From the NCBI GenBank assembly GCA_003485825.1, contig DNHN01000127.1:1-10175 (forward strand): a stretch of DNA of 10,175 nt, in the 5' to 3' direction. The stretch is from Bacteroidota bacterium (GTDB taxonomy: Bacteria; Bacteroidota; Bacteroidia; NS11-12g; UBA9320). The position numbers and the translations under genes are program-made. The notes under the pieces are model-generated. The model worked only from the letters and a program-made list of their open reading frames with translations. It was not told the origin of the DNA and did not search any database. Shown here one piece after another: positions 1 to 7,625 of the stretch (positions within the stretch are counted from its first letter, which is position 1; each line of letters opens with the position of its first letter).

Positions 1-1164
1 TATGCAGCACATTGGAAGTATAAGGAAAACTCTAAAAATCAGACGACCAATAACCTCGATAATTGGCTTACACAAATCAGAGAAATACTAGAAGATCAAG
101 ACGGAACAGCCTTAGACTTTTTAGATGAGTTTAAAATGAACTTATATGCTAAAGAGGTCTTTGCCTTCACCCCAAAAGGGATGATCAAAAAACTACCTAA
201 AGGTGCCACTGCCCTTGATTTTGCATTTGAAATACATACTGAAGTTGGGGCAAAATGCTTAGGTGCAAAGGTCAACGGTAAACTCGTTCCTCTGAGCTAC
301 GAAATAGAAAACGGCGATCAAATAGAAATACTCACTAGTGCCAAACAAACCCCGAATAAGGACTGGCTCAATTTTGTAAAAACATCTAAGGCTAAGACCA
401 AAATAAAGCAAAGCTTAAAAGACAATAAGCGGGCAATAGCCTCTATCGGAAAGGAAGCGCTCTCCCGCAAAATGCGAAATGCAGGATTCCAATACACCGT
501 AGACAATCTAAATAAGCTCGTATCTTACTTTAGAACTGAAGATGAACTAGAACTCACCTATCAGATAGGGACTGGGTCAATTGACAAAGAAAAATTAAAA
601 CTAAAGGAAATACTGGTAGAGACAAAATCAGTTCATAAACCTGGGAAAGAACGAGAAGAGTCACTCAACCTAAAAAAGAAAACATCTTCTGAACTTCTTC
701 TTGGAGATGCGACTGTTGATTTAGAGTACACACTTGCTCCTTGCTGTAATCCTATACCTGGAGATCAAGTGGTAGGATTTATCACGGTAGGTGGCGAAAT
801 AAAAGTACATCAGACCATTTGTAAAAATGCCCAAAACCTGATGTCTAAATATGGATATAGAATTATCAAGGCACGATGGGGAGATGATACTCAAAAAGAA
901 GAGGCATTTGAGGCCGCATTGGAGATTTCAGGCATTGATTCGCTCGGATTAGTAAGTAAAGTTACCGACATTGTATCCAAACAGTTGAAAGTCAACATGA
1001 AATCAATCAGTTTTGAATCTTTGGATGGGACCTTCGTAGGCAAATTAAAGCTACAAGTATCTGATAAAGAGCATTTAGAACAACTTATGGGAGTACTTCG
1101 TAGTATAGACCAATACATAAAAGTAGCTAGAATTGACCTAGATACCATACCAAAACTAAAATAA
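1..1164 (+). CDS. relA/spoT: RelA/SpoT-family (p)ppGpp synthetase/hydrolase, C-terminal part (5' end outside window)
   Basis: Long alarmone enzyme of the stringent response, acting in the cytoplasm and at the ribosome. The frame is open from base 1, so the N-terminal hydrolase (HD) domain and nearly all of the synthetase domain lie to the left; the first visible residues (YAAHWKYKE, then WLTQIREILE) match the end of the synthetase region. An internal ATG at 136 is not the real start, because this homology continues upstream of it. In visible numbering, a TGS domain spans about residues 52-114 (FTPKG, LPKGATALDFAFEIH). A helical stretch follows. The conserved-cysteine zinc-finger domain has a CC pair at 248-249, His270 and Cys274. 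A C-terminal ACT domain covers about 305-377. All regulatory parts look intact. RelA-type and SpoT-type cannot be separated because the HD domain is missing. The stop lies 5 bases before fur, which suggests co-transcription. Confidence 0.95.
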   Translation, partial: YAAHWKYKENSKNQTTNNLDNWLTQIREILEDQDGTALDFLDEFKMNLYAKEVFAFTPKGMIKKLPKGATALDFAFEIHTEVGAKCLGAKVNGKLVPLSYEIENGDQIEILTSAKQTPNKDWLNFVKTSKAKTKIKQSLKDNKRAIASIGKEALSRKMRNAGFQYTVDNLNKLVSYFRTEDELELTYQIGTGSIDKEKLKLKEILVETKSVHKPGKEREESLNLKKKTSSELLLGDATVDLEYTLAPCCNPIPGDQVVGFITVGGEIKVHQTICKNAQNLMSKYGYRIIKARWGDDTQKEEAFEAALEISGIDSLGLVSKVTDIVSKQLKVNMKSISFESLDGTFVGKLKLQVSDKEHLEQLMGVLRSIDQYIKVARIDLDTIPKLK

Positions 1165-1169
1165 ATCAA

Positions 1170-1667
1170 ATGGATAACGCCACAGATATAAAAGAAGACG
1201 TAAAAAAACTGTTTACTGCTTACCTTGAAAAAAAAGGTCAGAGAAAGACACCTGAGCGTTATGCTATTTTAGATGAAATATATAGTAATAAGAAGCATTT
1301 TGATGTGGATACACTCTATATACAGATGAAAAACAGGAACTATCACGTCAGTAGAGCTACCGTATATAATACGCTGGATCTGTTACAAGAGTGTGGTTTA
1401 GTTATCAAGCATCAATTTGGACAAAATATGGCTCAATTTGAGCAAGCCTATGGATACAAGCAGCACGACCATATCATCTGTAATACATGCGGAAAGGTTA
1501 TGGAGTTTTGCGATCCACGTATTCAGCAAATCACTTCAAAAATGGCAGAACTATTAAATTTTGAAGTATCAAGACATTCATTAAATCTATACGGAGACCC
1601 ATTAGTAGATGACTTAGGCCTCTGTATGAACTGTGACAATCAAGTAAAAGTAGTAGAAAAAAAATAG
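1170..1667 (+). CDS. fur: Fur/PerR-family metal-responsive transcriptional repressor
   Basis: Cytoplasmic DNA-binding regulator of 165 residues, a normal length for the family. The N-terminal winged helix shows the GQRKTPERYAIL opening, HFDVDTLY at 43-50, and the recognition-helix signature VSRATVYNTLDLL at 60-72. The C-terminal metal and dimerisation domain shows HDH at 99-101, the structural zinc pairs C104/C107 and C152/C155, an extra C114 in EFCDPRI, and HSLNLYG at 136-142. This set of ligands fits Fur, which senses iron and represses uptake genes. PerR or Zur cannot be excluded from motifs alone, and the HSLNLYG form is the one I associate with Bacteroidota Fur. The gene starts 5 bases after the upstream stop, and its own stop abuts the purA ATG, so all three genes are probably read on one message. 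Confidence 0.93.
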   Translation: MDNATDIKEDVKKLFTAYLEKKGQRKTPERYAILDEIYSNKKHFDVDTLYIQMKNRNYHVSRATVYNTLDLLQECGLVIKHQFGQNMAQFEQAYGYKQHDHIICNTCGKVMEFCDPRIQQITSKMAELLNFEVSRHSLNLYGDPLVDDLGLCMNCDNQVKVVEKK

Positions 1668-2939
1668 ATGGTAGACGTATTATTAGGCCTACAGTGGGGA
1701 GATGAAGGAAAAGGCAAAATAGCCGATTACCTAACTCCAAAATATGATGTAGTAGCTCGTTTTCAGGGAGGACCAAACGCCGGTCACTCACTAGAATTTA
1801 ATGGCATGAAACATGTCCTAAACACTATCCCCTCAGGGATATTCCATGACGGATGTGTCAATATCATAGGAAACGGTGTCGTAATAGACCCAGTCCTATT
1901 TATGGCAGAAATAGACCGTACAGCAGCAGCCGGAGCTAATGTAATGGAGAACTTACGTATCTCTTATAAAGCTCATGTCATTATGCCTACACATAAGATC
2001 TTAGATGCTGCGAGTGAATGGAGCAAAGGAGATAAAAAAATAGGCAGTACACTGCGCGGAATAGGACCTACCTATCGCGAAAAAATAGGTAGAGGAGGAC
2101 TTCGAATTGGCGAGTTATTTGCTCCTGATTTTGAGAAAAACTACCACGAAAAAAAAACAAGATCCCTTCAATTAGTGGAGCAGTTTGGGTTCACAGACTT
2201 CGATTTACCAGCTATGGAGAAAGAGTTTTTTGAAGCTGTAGAACGATTAAGACAGTACAAGTTTGTCAACAGTGAATACCTTGTAAACGAGCACATTACT
2301 AATGGTAGTAATATACTTGCCGAAGGTGCTCAAGGAAGTATGTTAGACATCGACTTCGGTTCGTACCCATTTGTGACCAGTAGCAATACCACCGTAGGAG
2401 GTGTATCTACTGGCCTGGGAATAGCACCAAAGCATATCAATAAAGTGAAAGGAATCTTCAAGGCATACTGCACTCGAGTAGGCAGTGGACCATTCCCTTC
2501 AGAATTACATGATGATATGGGAGAGCATATCCGTAAAGTGGGCAATGAGTTTGGAGCCACGACCGGTAGACCTCGTAGAACAGGATGGTTAGACTTAGTA
2601 GCACTTAAATATGCTATTATGCTAAGTGGAGTAGACGAACTATGCATGATGAAGGCAGATTGCTTGAGTGGTATAGATGAAGTAATGGTAGGCACCAGCT
2701 ACAAAGGAGATATTATAGAAACTGATCAAGTTCCTTTTGACCTCAACGTCGATAATTTTAAATCTGTATACGAATCACATCCAGGATGGCACGAGGATAT
2801 TACGCAGTGTAAAACCCACGATTCACTTCCAGCAACCTTCCAAAACTATATCTCAGATATCGAACGTCAGATAAACACTCCTATCAGTATTATCTCTGTG
2901 GGACCCGGTAGAGATCAAACTATAGTTAATACTAAGTAA
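1668..2939 (+). CDS. purA: Adenylosuccinate synthetase
   Basis: Cytoplasmic enzyme that joins IMP and aspartate using GTP, the first committed step from IMP to AMP. At 423 residues it is of usual length. The N-terminal phosphate-binding loop GLQWGDEGKGK (residues 7-17) carries the catalytic aspartate D12. NAGH follows with catalytic H40. The substrate-binding segment GIGPTYREKIGRGGLR is at 131-146, EGAQGSMLDIDFGSYPF at 219-235, the aspartate/IMP loop GATTGRPRRTGWLDL at 296-310, the guanine-recognition segment KADCL at 329-333 (TKLDVL-like in other species), and the C-terminal GPGRDQT at 412-418. The start is secure because the family N-terminus begins at this ATG, which directly follows the fur TAG with zero spacing. 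That spacing suggests translational coupling. I see no damage. Confidence 0.97.
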   Translation: MVDVLLGLQWGDEGKGKIADYLTPKYDVVARFQGGPNAGHSLEFNGMKHVLNTIPSGIFHDGCVNIIGNGVVIDPVLFMAEIDRTAAAGANVMENLRISYKAHVIMPTHKILDAASEWSKGDKKIGSTLRGIGPTYREKIGRGGLRIGELFAPDFEKNYHEKKTRSLQLVEQFGFTDFDLPAMEKEFFEAVERLRQYKFVNSEYLVNEHITNGSNILAEGAQGSMLDIDFGSYPFVTSSNTTVGGVSTGLGIAPKHINKVKGIFKAYCTRVGSGPFPSELHDDMGEHIRKVGNEFGATTGRPRRTGWLDLVALKYAIMLSGVDELCMMKADCLSGIDEVMVGTSYKGDIIETDQVPFDLNVDNFKSVYESHPGWHEDITQCKTHDSLPATFQNYISDIERQINTPISIISVGPGRDQTIVNTK

Positions 2940-2951
2940 AGAACTATTCAT

Positions 2952-2981
2952 AAGGCTGAGGAGTTCAACCGTAAGCCTTTT
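2952..2981 (+). terminator. Weak hairpin after purA, possible terminator
   Basis: AAGGCT (2952-2957) and AGCCTT (2974-2979) form a perfect 6-bp stem around a 16-base loop. The right arm runs into TTTT (2978-2981) followed by AAATAA. It begins 12 bases after the purA stop. The stem is short and the loop long, so it may only slow transcription or have no function; if it works, fabD would need its own promoter in 2982-3013. Confidence 0.3.
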
Positions 2982-3013
2982 AAATAACTTATAACCAATA
3001 ATTTACAACCAAT

Positions 3014-3889
3014 ATGGACGCATACATATTCCCAGGACAAGGAGCCCAATTCGTAGGAATGGGCAAAGAGCTTTATGAAAACAACGAGGAGGCAAAAGCA
3101 CTTTTCGAAAAAGCCAATGATATCTTAGGCTTCAGAATCACAGATGAAATGTTTGATGGCACTGATGATGGACTAAAGCAAACCAACATTACACAGCCCG
3201 CTGTATTTTTACACTCTGTCATCCTAGCAAAAACACTAGACAACTTCAATCCAAGTATGGTGGCAGGACATAGCTTAGGCGAGATATCTGCATTGGTAGC
3301 AGCCAATTGCTTATCGTTCGAGGATGGGCTTAAGCTAGTAGCTATACGCGCAAATGCTATGCAAAAAGCTTGCGAGGCCAATCCAAGTACAATGGCTGCT
3401 ATAATAGGCTTAGATGACTCTATAGTAGAAGAAGTATGTGCGAGCATAGACGAGGTAGTCGTAGCTGCCAACTACAACTGCCCAGGGCAGCTAGTCATCT
3501 CAGGCAGCAATGAAGGGATAGACAAAGCATGTGAAGCTCTTACAGAAAAAGGAGCTCGTAGAGCACTTAAACTTCCTGTAGGTGGTGCATTCCACTCTCC
3601 GCTTATGGAGCCTGCAAGAGAAGAGCTAGCAGCAGCTATAGAAGAGAGTACTTTCAATACTCCTACTTGTCCAGTATACCAAAACGTAAGTACCCATGGA
3701 GAAACCAATCCTGAATCGATTAAAAAGAATCTCGTAGCTCAACTGACCTCGCCAGTAAAATGGACTCAGAGTGTACAACATATGATAGCTGATGGTGCTA
3801 CCAAGTTTACCGAAGTAGGCCCTGGGAAAGCACTCCAAGGGATGCTCATAAAAATCAATAAAGAAGTAGAGCGAGCAGGTATTTCCTAG
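3014..3889 (+). CDS. fabD: Malonyl-CoA:acyl-carrier-protein transacylase
   Basis: Cytoplasmic enzyme that moves malonyl from CoA to acyl-carrier protein, supplying extender units for type II fatty-acid synthesis. The 291-residue length fits FabD. The N-terminal FPGQGAQ (6-12) holds the oxyanion-hole glutamine. The nucleophile serine is S87 in GHSLGE (85-90), the malonyl-carboxylate arginine is R112 in IRANAM, and the catalytic histidine is H194 in GAFHSPLM. EVGPGKALQGM near the C-terminus is also typical. The ATG at 3014 gives the standard N-terminus with no extension. No other fatty-acid genes are visible, so it stands apart from a fab cluster. It is separated from purA by 74 bases with a weak hairpin and is followed by a long regulatory region, so it probably ends the housekeeping block. 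Confidence 0.96.
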   Translation: MDAYIFPGQGAQFVGMGKELYENNEEAKALFEKANDILGFRITDEMFDGTDDGLKQTNITQPAVFLHSVILAKTLDNFNPSMVAGHSLGEISALVAANCLSFEDGLKLVAIRANAMQKACEANPSTMAAIIGLDDSIVEEVCASIDEVVVAANYNCPGQLVISGSNEGIDKACEALTEKGARRALKLPVGGAFHSPLMEPAREELAAAIEESTFNTPTCPVYQNVSTHGETNPESIKKNLVAQLTSPVKWTQSVQHMIADGATKFTEVGPGKALQGMLIKINKEVERAGIS

Positions 3890-3953
3890 TGACTGGGTTT
3901 CTTTCTTCGGTCAGTGCTTCTATTCCATATTAACATCACATCTGAAACTACAG

Positions 3954-3995
3954 TTCGTGTAACCTTACATAAATCTAAAAGTAAGGTTACACGAA
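3954..3995. terminator. Perfect 15-bp inverted repeat (strong hairpin), likely transcription boundary
   Basis: The left arm is TTCGTGTAACCTTAC (3954-3968), the loop is 12 bases (3969-3980), and the right arm is the exact reverse complement (3981-3995). RNA from either strand would fold into a stable stem. It lies 65 bases after the fabD stop. There is no T tract after either arm, so it is not a textbook intrinsic terminator. It could be a mRNA-end stabiliser, a bidirectional terminator of another kind, or a large operator. GAAACTA is directly repeated at 3944-3950 and 3993-3999. Confidence 0.5.
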
Positions 3996-4090
3996 ACTAT
4001 CCCCCTATAGCCTAAATTAGTTATTCGAAAACGTCTTCTCCGCACTGAAAGTGATGTGTAACTCCTCTCCTCCCCTTTTCCTTAATCTGA

Positions 4091-4144
4091 GAGTATAAAA
4101 TATACTCCCCATCAAAAAATCACATACTATTCCATTAGAGTATG
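4091..4144. promoter_or_regulatory. Two inverted repeats sharing an AGTAT/ATACT half-site, candidate operator
   Basis: GAGTATA-AAA-TATACTC (4091-4107) is a perfect 7-bp dyad with a 3-base spacer. CATACT (4123-4128) and AGTATG (4139-4144) form a second dyad with a 10-base spacer. Both carry the same core half-site, giving four copies in 54 bases upstream of the glucan genes. This arrangement would suit a dimeric regulator binding twice. Chance is possible in A+T-rich DNA. Confidence 0.35.
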
Positions 4145-4285
4145 GCAATTTTTAGCTGCTAAACTTATCCATTAAAACGCTTAGGTATAAGGCACTAATT
4201 TGCTTCATTGTGGTATTCAAGTCTGTCTATATTGCAATACTAAAGGTAGGATGAACGCATATGCTCAATATTATTCTATTATTAC

Positions 4286-4308
4286 CTTATAGTTTTTTTT
4301 ACTATAAG
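4286..4308. promoter_or_regulatory. 8-bp inverted repeat with T7 loop just upstream of the barrel-glycosidase gene
   Basis: CTTATAGT (4286-4293) and ACTATAAG (4301-4308) are exact reverse complements around seven T residues. The repeat ends 36 bases before the ATG at 4345. Its presence, with the extreme A+T content of 4261-4344, favours reading this stretch as leader or promoter and not as coding sequence. It may be an operator or a leader hairpin. Confidence 0.35.
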
Positions 4309-4344
4309 TTTATATATATTCGCAAACACAAGATTTTTAAATAT

Positions 4345-7300
4345 ATGTATAAACGAATACAAACTATATTTCTAGTTCTATTATTTACTAGCGTTAGTAC
4401 CATCAAAATCGAAGCATCTGAATCCCTGAATAATTCAAATTCCGACGTTCACAAAACAGAGTTCAAAAAGGTTGAGTTTATACTTAAAGAACAAGAAAGG
4501 CAACAAAACCTAGTTTCACCTCAAAACGTCGTAGTTAAGAAGACGAATGATGGATATATGCTCGAAGTAGACGGCAAACCATTTTTTATTAACGGGATGA
4601 ATTGGGACTACTTCCCTGTTGGCACCAACTTTAATTATAGCTTGTGGAAGCAGTCTGATGACTTGATTAAATCTGCCCTGGACGCAGAAATGTCATTGCT
4701 TAAAAACATGGGTGTAAATGCAATTAGAATGTACACTGGTGTACCCGCTAAGTGGATAACATATATCTATGAAAACTATGGCATCTATACTATGCTAAAT
4801 CATTCATTTGGAAGATATGGTCTCACACTCAAGGGACAGTGGACTCCAAATACAAATTATGCAGACCCAGTAACTAGAGAGTTGCTTATAACTGAGACAA
4901 AATCCATGGTAGCGGAATATCAAAACACACCAGGGTTGCTTCTCTTCTTACTTGGTAATGAAAACAATTATGGCCTATTTTGGAGAGGTGCTGAAACAGA
5001 GGATATCCCTGTGGAAGATAGACAATCTACTTTAGACGCAGGAAACATGTACAAGCTATTCAATGATGCGGTAAAAGAAATGAAAACAATCAGTCCAAGT
5101 CACCCAGTTGCTATTTGTAATGGAGACCTGTTGTTTTTAGACATCATAGCAAAAGAATGTACAGATATAGATATACTAGGTATAAATGTATACCGAGGAC
5201 CTACGTTTACTGATCTTTTTGATAGAGTAAAGACTGAATACGATAAGCCAATAGTGCTTACTGAGTTCGGTACAGATGCTTTCAATGCAAAATCAAACCA
5301 GGAAGACCAAGCATACCAAGCGGAGGTGCTTGTAAGTAACTGGAAACAAATCTATGCGAATGCAGCAGGTATGGGCAACAATGGTAATAGTCTTGGCGGT
5401 TTCACTTTCCAATTCAGTGATGGATGGTGGAAGACTGGTCAAACCGTAGACTTAGATGAACATAATTCAGCTGCATCTTGGTCTAACGGCGGATATTCAA
5501 ATGATTTTGCAGAAGGTGAGAATAACATGAACGAAGAGTGGTTTGGTATTTGTGCCAAAGGGCTTACCAACGAAAGGGGTTTATATGAACTGTATCCACG
5601 TGCAGCATACTACGCACTTCAGGATGCTCATAAATTTAATCCATACACAAGTACCAGTGACAACACCAGTGATTTATTTGCTGATATCTCTATTGCAGAT
5701 GCTGTTTTGAAAGCTAGGGGTGATAAAGCGGTCTTAGAGTCTAAAGATAAAGGTAAGTTATATATGAGTAACCTACAGGCCAATTTCAGCACTTTCCAAA
5801 CAGGAGGAAGTCTTACTACCACTCCGGAAACAGCGGACCCTACTACGACTACTTATCCTTCAAGTCAAGGATTTGACCATATGCAATCATTTAACTTAGG
5901 GGTTACGGCAAGACCTGCTCCGAATATGAAGGCCAATGTTCAATTCAATGTTCTTGGTAACGTAGCGACCAACCCGATAGATGAAATATTCTACGAAAAC
6001 AGAGGGAGACCACTTACCGTGCAGACACCTAATGGGCCAGAGCAAATTGCATCGAATAATAGAATTCAACTATATAGAGCTAGTTACGAATGGGATGCAA
6101 AAGACTTTAAAGTAACAGGTTTTTATAGAACAGGACATTATCACTGGGGATACGAAGGTGATTTCTTCGGACTTTATCCAGAAGCAAACTACGGACCCAA
6201 TATCGATATCTACAACGGAAACGCTCCGTTCGGTATGGAAATAGAAGGTAAAAAACACATCAAAGGATTGAAAGTAGCTTTTGGTCCAGAATTGTGGTGG
6301 GGAGCCAATCCAGCAGTATTGGTAAAGTACCGCAAAGAAGTGGCAGGCATGGATGTAACAGGAATATTTCATGAAGACCTTACACAGAGAAATAATCTAC
6401 AGAGTTCATTTGCCGTTCCAGTGCCAAAAACTCGAAGAGCCACCATTAGCTTAGGAAAAAAGATGGAAAAGCTCACGTTTAATGTTGGAGGAATGTGGGG
6501 TGGTCAACCACTCAACGGAAGAAAATTCCAACTAATTAGTGATGATGTAGTTTATGAAGATAAAATAAAAAGTAGTGACAATTGGGGTGGTAAAGCAAAA
6601 TTAACCTATTCCAGTGGAGCTATTCGTTGGTATGGTCTTGCATCCTATATGGGTCTAGTAGCAAATGGAGGTGTCGATCAAACTCAGACGTTTACCGGAT
6701 GGAGACTTAGAGATATTGGTAGCGGAAATATGTACAATGCACTCACAGGTTTCACCTACAATATTGGCAAAATCCAAATTGCACCAAACTTCCTATTTCA
6801 AAAGCCATTAGCCGGACCAATTGGTCCAACTTTTGCAGCTCCTGCTCGCCCTAGAAACATCTTAGATGATCCTTTCTCAGTTAGAGGCAATAGAGAAACA
6901 TTAGGTGGAGAACTTCTCCTTACTTTCGACCCTACTCCTGCTACTTGGATGTACGAATGGGATAATGATAGAATGGAAGATGCAAAATTTGCTATGAGTG
7001 CAGGTTTCGTATATCGTCATCTTCCTACCGTGCAAGATGCAGCAATAGGTATTCTAGGGAATGGTCGTACCACATTTGTCTTTCCAGGATCAGCACCAGC
7101 TCAAGACTTATGGGAGATCAACACGAGACTAGTATCTAAAATCAATCCTGAGTTTGGAATAATTGGTAATTTTTATGTTGGAAATGGTCAAGCAAATGGT
7201 GCTGACACAAGAGTCATCAATCGATCTGGCGTTGATATCAGAACCATCTATAAAAAGATGAAACTTACTACAATTGCTAGATTTAATGATTGGGGTCCTT

Positions 7301-7575
7301 TTGATTACCATAGAGATTTCAACCAAACTTTCCCAGTTCAGCTTATTGGTGATTGGTCTATAGAAATAGGAAAACCAGATTGGTTTATGCTTCCTGGAAC
7401 GAAAATAGGATTCAGAACTACTTACAGAACATTGGACGACTTCTCGAATAGATATGTACCTACTGAAATCTTAGATATTTCAGGAAATCTGGTTCCAGAT
7501 CCTACAGCATTTGGATTCCCTAATGGAAACGAATGGGAATTCCGTACATATGTGCAGATAAACATCAATAATTAG
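4345..7575 (+). CDS. Exported TIM-barrel glycosidase/transglycosidase fused to an outer-membrane beta-barrel-like domain
   Basis: The frame is open from an ATG at 4261, but I prefer the ATG at 4345. It gives a clean signal peptide (MYKRIQTIFLVLLFTSVS, cleavage perhaps after residue 24), whereas the extra 28 residues are encoded by A/T-rich DNA carrying a hairpin. The result is 1076 residues. About 70-432 form a clan-A-type (beta/alpha)8 hydrolase: FFINGMNWDYFP opens the barrel, GNEN supplies a likely acid/base E206, and LTEFG a likely nucleophile E307, 101 residues apart, with aromatic subsites near FSDGWW. A Thr/Ser/Pro-rich linker follows. From about 513 to the end the chain is many alternating polar/hydrophobic strands rich in Tyr, Trp and Gly, with turn-like GN and DN segments, as in outer-membrane barrels. 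The last strand lacks the usual terminal aromatic residue. Neighbouring genes suggest a beta-1,3-glucan substrate. Exact GH family is unassigned (GH2-like, GH5-like or glucanosyltransferase-like). The enzyme domain is fairly sure, the barrel less so. Confidence 0.8.
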   Translation: MYKRIQTIFLVLLFTSVSTIKIEASESLNNSNSDVHKTEFKKVEFILKEQERQQNLVSPQNVVVKKTNDGYMLEVDGKPFFINGMNWDYFPVGTNFNYSLWKQSDDLIKSALDAEMSLLKNMGVNAIRMYTGVPAKWITYIYENYGIYTMLNHSFGRYGLTLKGQWTPNTNYADPVTRELLITETKSMVAEYQNTPGLLLFLLGNENNYGLFWRGAETEDIPVEDRQSTLDAGNMYKLFNDAVKEMKTISPSHPVAICNGDLLFLDIIAKECTDIDILGINVYRGPTFTDLFDRVKTEYDKPIVLTEFGTDAFNAKSNQEDQAYQAEVLVSNWKQIYANAAGMGNNGNSLGGFTFQFSDGWWKTGQTVDLDEHNSAASWSNGGYSNDFAEGENNMNEEWFGICAKGLTNERGLYELYPRAAYYALQDAHKFNPYTSTSDNTSDLFADISIADAVLKARGDKAVLESKDKGKLYMSNLQANFSTFQTGGSLTTTPETADPTTTTYPSSQGFDHMQSFNLGVTARPAPNMKANVQFNVLGNVATNPIDEIFYENRGRPLTVQTPNGPEQIASNNRIQLYRASYEWDAKDFKVTGFYRTGHYHWGYEGDFFGLYPEANYGPNIDIYNGNAPFGMEIEGKKHIKGLKVAFGPELWWGANPAVLVKYRKEVAGMDVTGIFHEDLTQRNNLQSSFAVPVPKTRRATISLGKKMEKLTFNVGGMWGGQPLNGRKFQLISDDVVYEDKIKSSDNWGGKAKLTYSSGAIRWYGLASYMGLVANGGVDQTQTFTGWRLRDIGSGNMYNALTGFTYNIGKIQIAPNFLFQKPLAGPIGPTFAAPARPRNILDDPFSVRGNRETLGGELLLTFDPTPATWMYEWDNDRMEDAKFAMSAGFVYRHLPTVQDAAIGILGNGRTTFVFPGSAPAQDLWEINTRLVSKINPEFGIIGNFYVGNGQANGADTRVINRSGVDIRTIYKKMKLTTIARFNDWGPFDYHRDFNQTFPVQLIGDWSIEIGKPDWFMLPGTKIGFRTTYRTLDDFSNRYVPTEILDISGNLVPDPTAFGFPNGNEWEFRTYVQININN

Positions 7576-7595
7576 AAAAACGAAACTTAACAACC

Positions 7596-7611
7596 ATACT
7601 TTAGCAAGTAT
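7596..7611. promoter_or_regulatory. Small inverted repeat ATACTT-tagc-AAGTAT before the lipoprotein gene
   Basis: A perfect 6-bp dyad with a 4-base spacer sits 14 bases before the ATG at 7626, inside the 50-base gap after the barrel-glycosidase gene. It shares ATACT/AGTAT with the dyads at 4091-4144. It may be an operator, a small RNA hairpin affecting translation, or chance. Confidence 0.25.
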
Positions 7612-7625
7612 TAAAACATAACGAC

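Larger units (their letters stand above)
3890..4344 (+). promoter_or_regulatory. Intergenic control region between fabD and the glucan genes
   Basis: About 450 bases in which I see no convincing gene. In order it holds: an imperfect hairpin right after the fabD stop (3890-3897 with 3906-3913, three G-U pairs); a perfect 15-bp inverted repeat (3954-3995); a 22-base pure pyrimidine tract (4062-4083); two inverted repeats sharing AGTAT/ATACT (4091-4107 and 4123-4144); and a T7-loop hairpin (4286-4308). Candidate Bacteroidota promoter parts are a TTTG at 4199-4202 with a poor -7-like TATATTG at 4228-4234 (25 bases apart, longer than usual), or a 7-of-8 match to TAnnTTTG at 4305-4312 without a good -33 element. 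No promoter is certain. The size and structure suggest that the glucan genes are controlled separately from fabD. Confidence 0.5.

Noticed and set aside
1531..1791. Minus-strand open frame across the fur-purA junction
   Set aside because: It overlaps two strong conserved genes, and its product has no recognisable motif, so it is a shadow frame.
2330..2695. Minus-strand 121-codon frame within purA, and similar minus-strand frames in fabD (3073-3471, 3472-3708)
   Set aside because: They are antisense to highly conserved catalytic segments, with compositions expected of shadows and no start context or neighbours to support them.
2993..3014. AACCAATA repeated at 2993-3000 and 3007-3014 before fabD
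   Set aside because: Two short A-rich copies 14 bases apart are easily expected by chance in this DNA, and the second overlaps the start codon.
3954..3995. Inverted repeat as an invertible promoter switch
   Set aside because: The arms are only 12 bases apart, too close to flank a promoter, and no recombinase gene is visible in the window.
4261..7575. Two separate genes joined by an assembly or sequencing error
   Set aside because: The frame is continuous through the linker with no stop, no low-quality-looking run, and a natural Thr/Ser/Pro-rich linker between the two parts; a fusion is the simpler reading.
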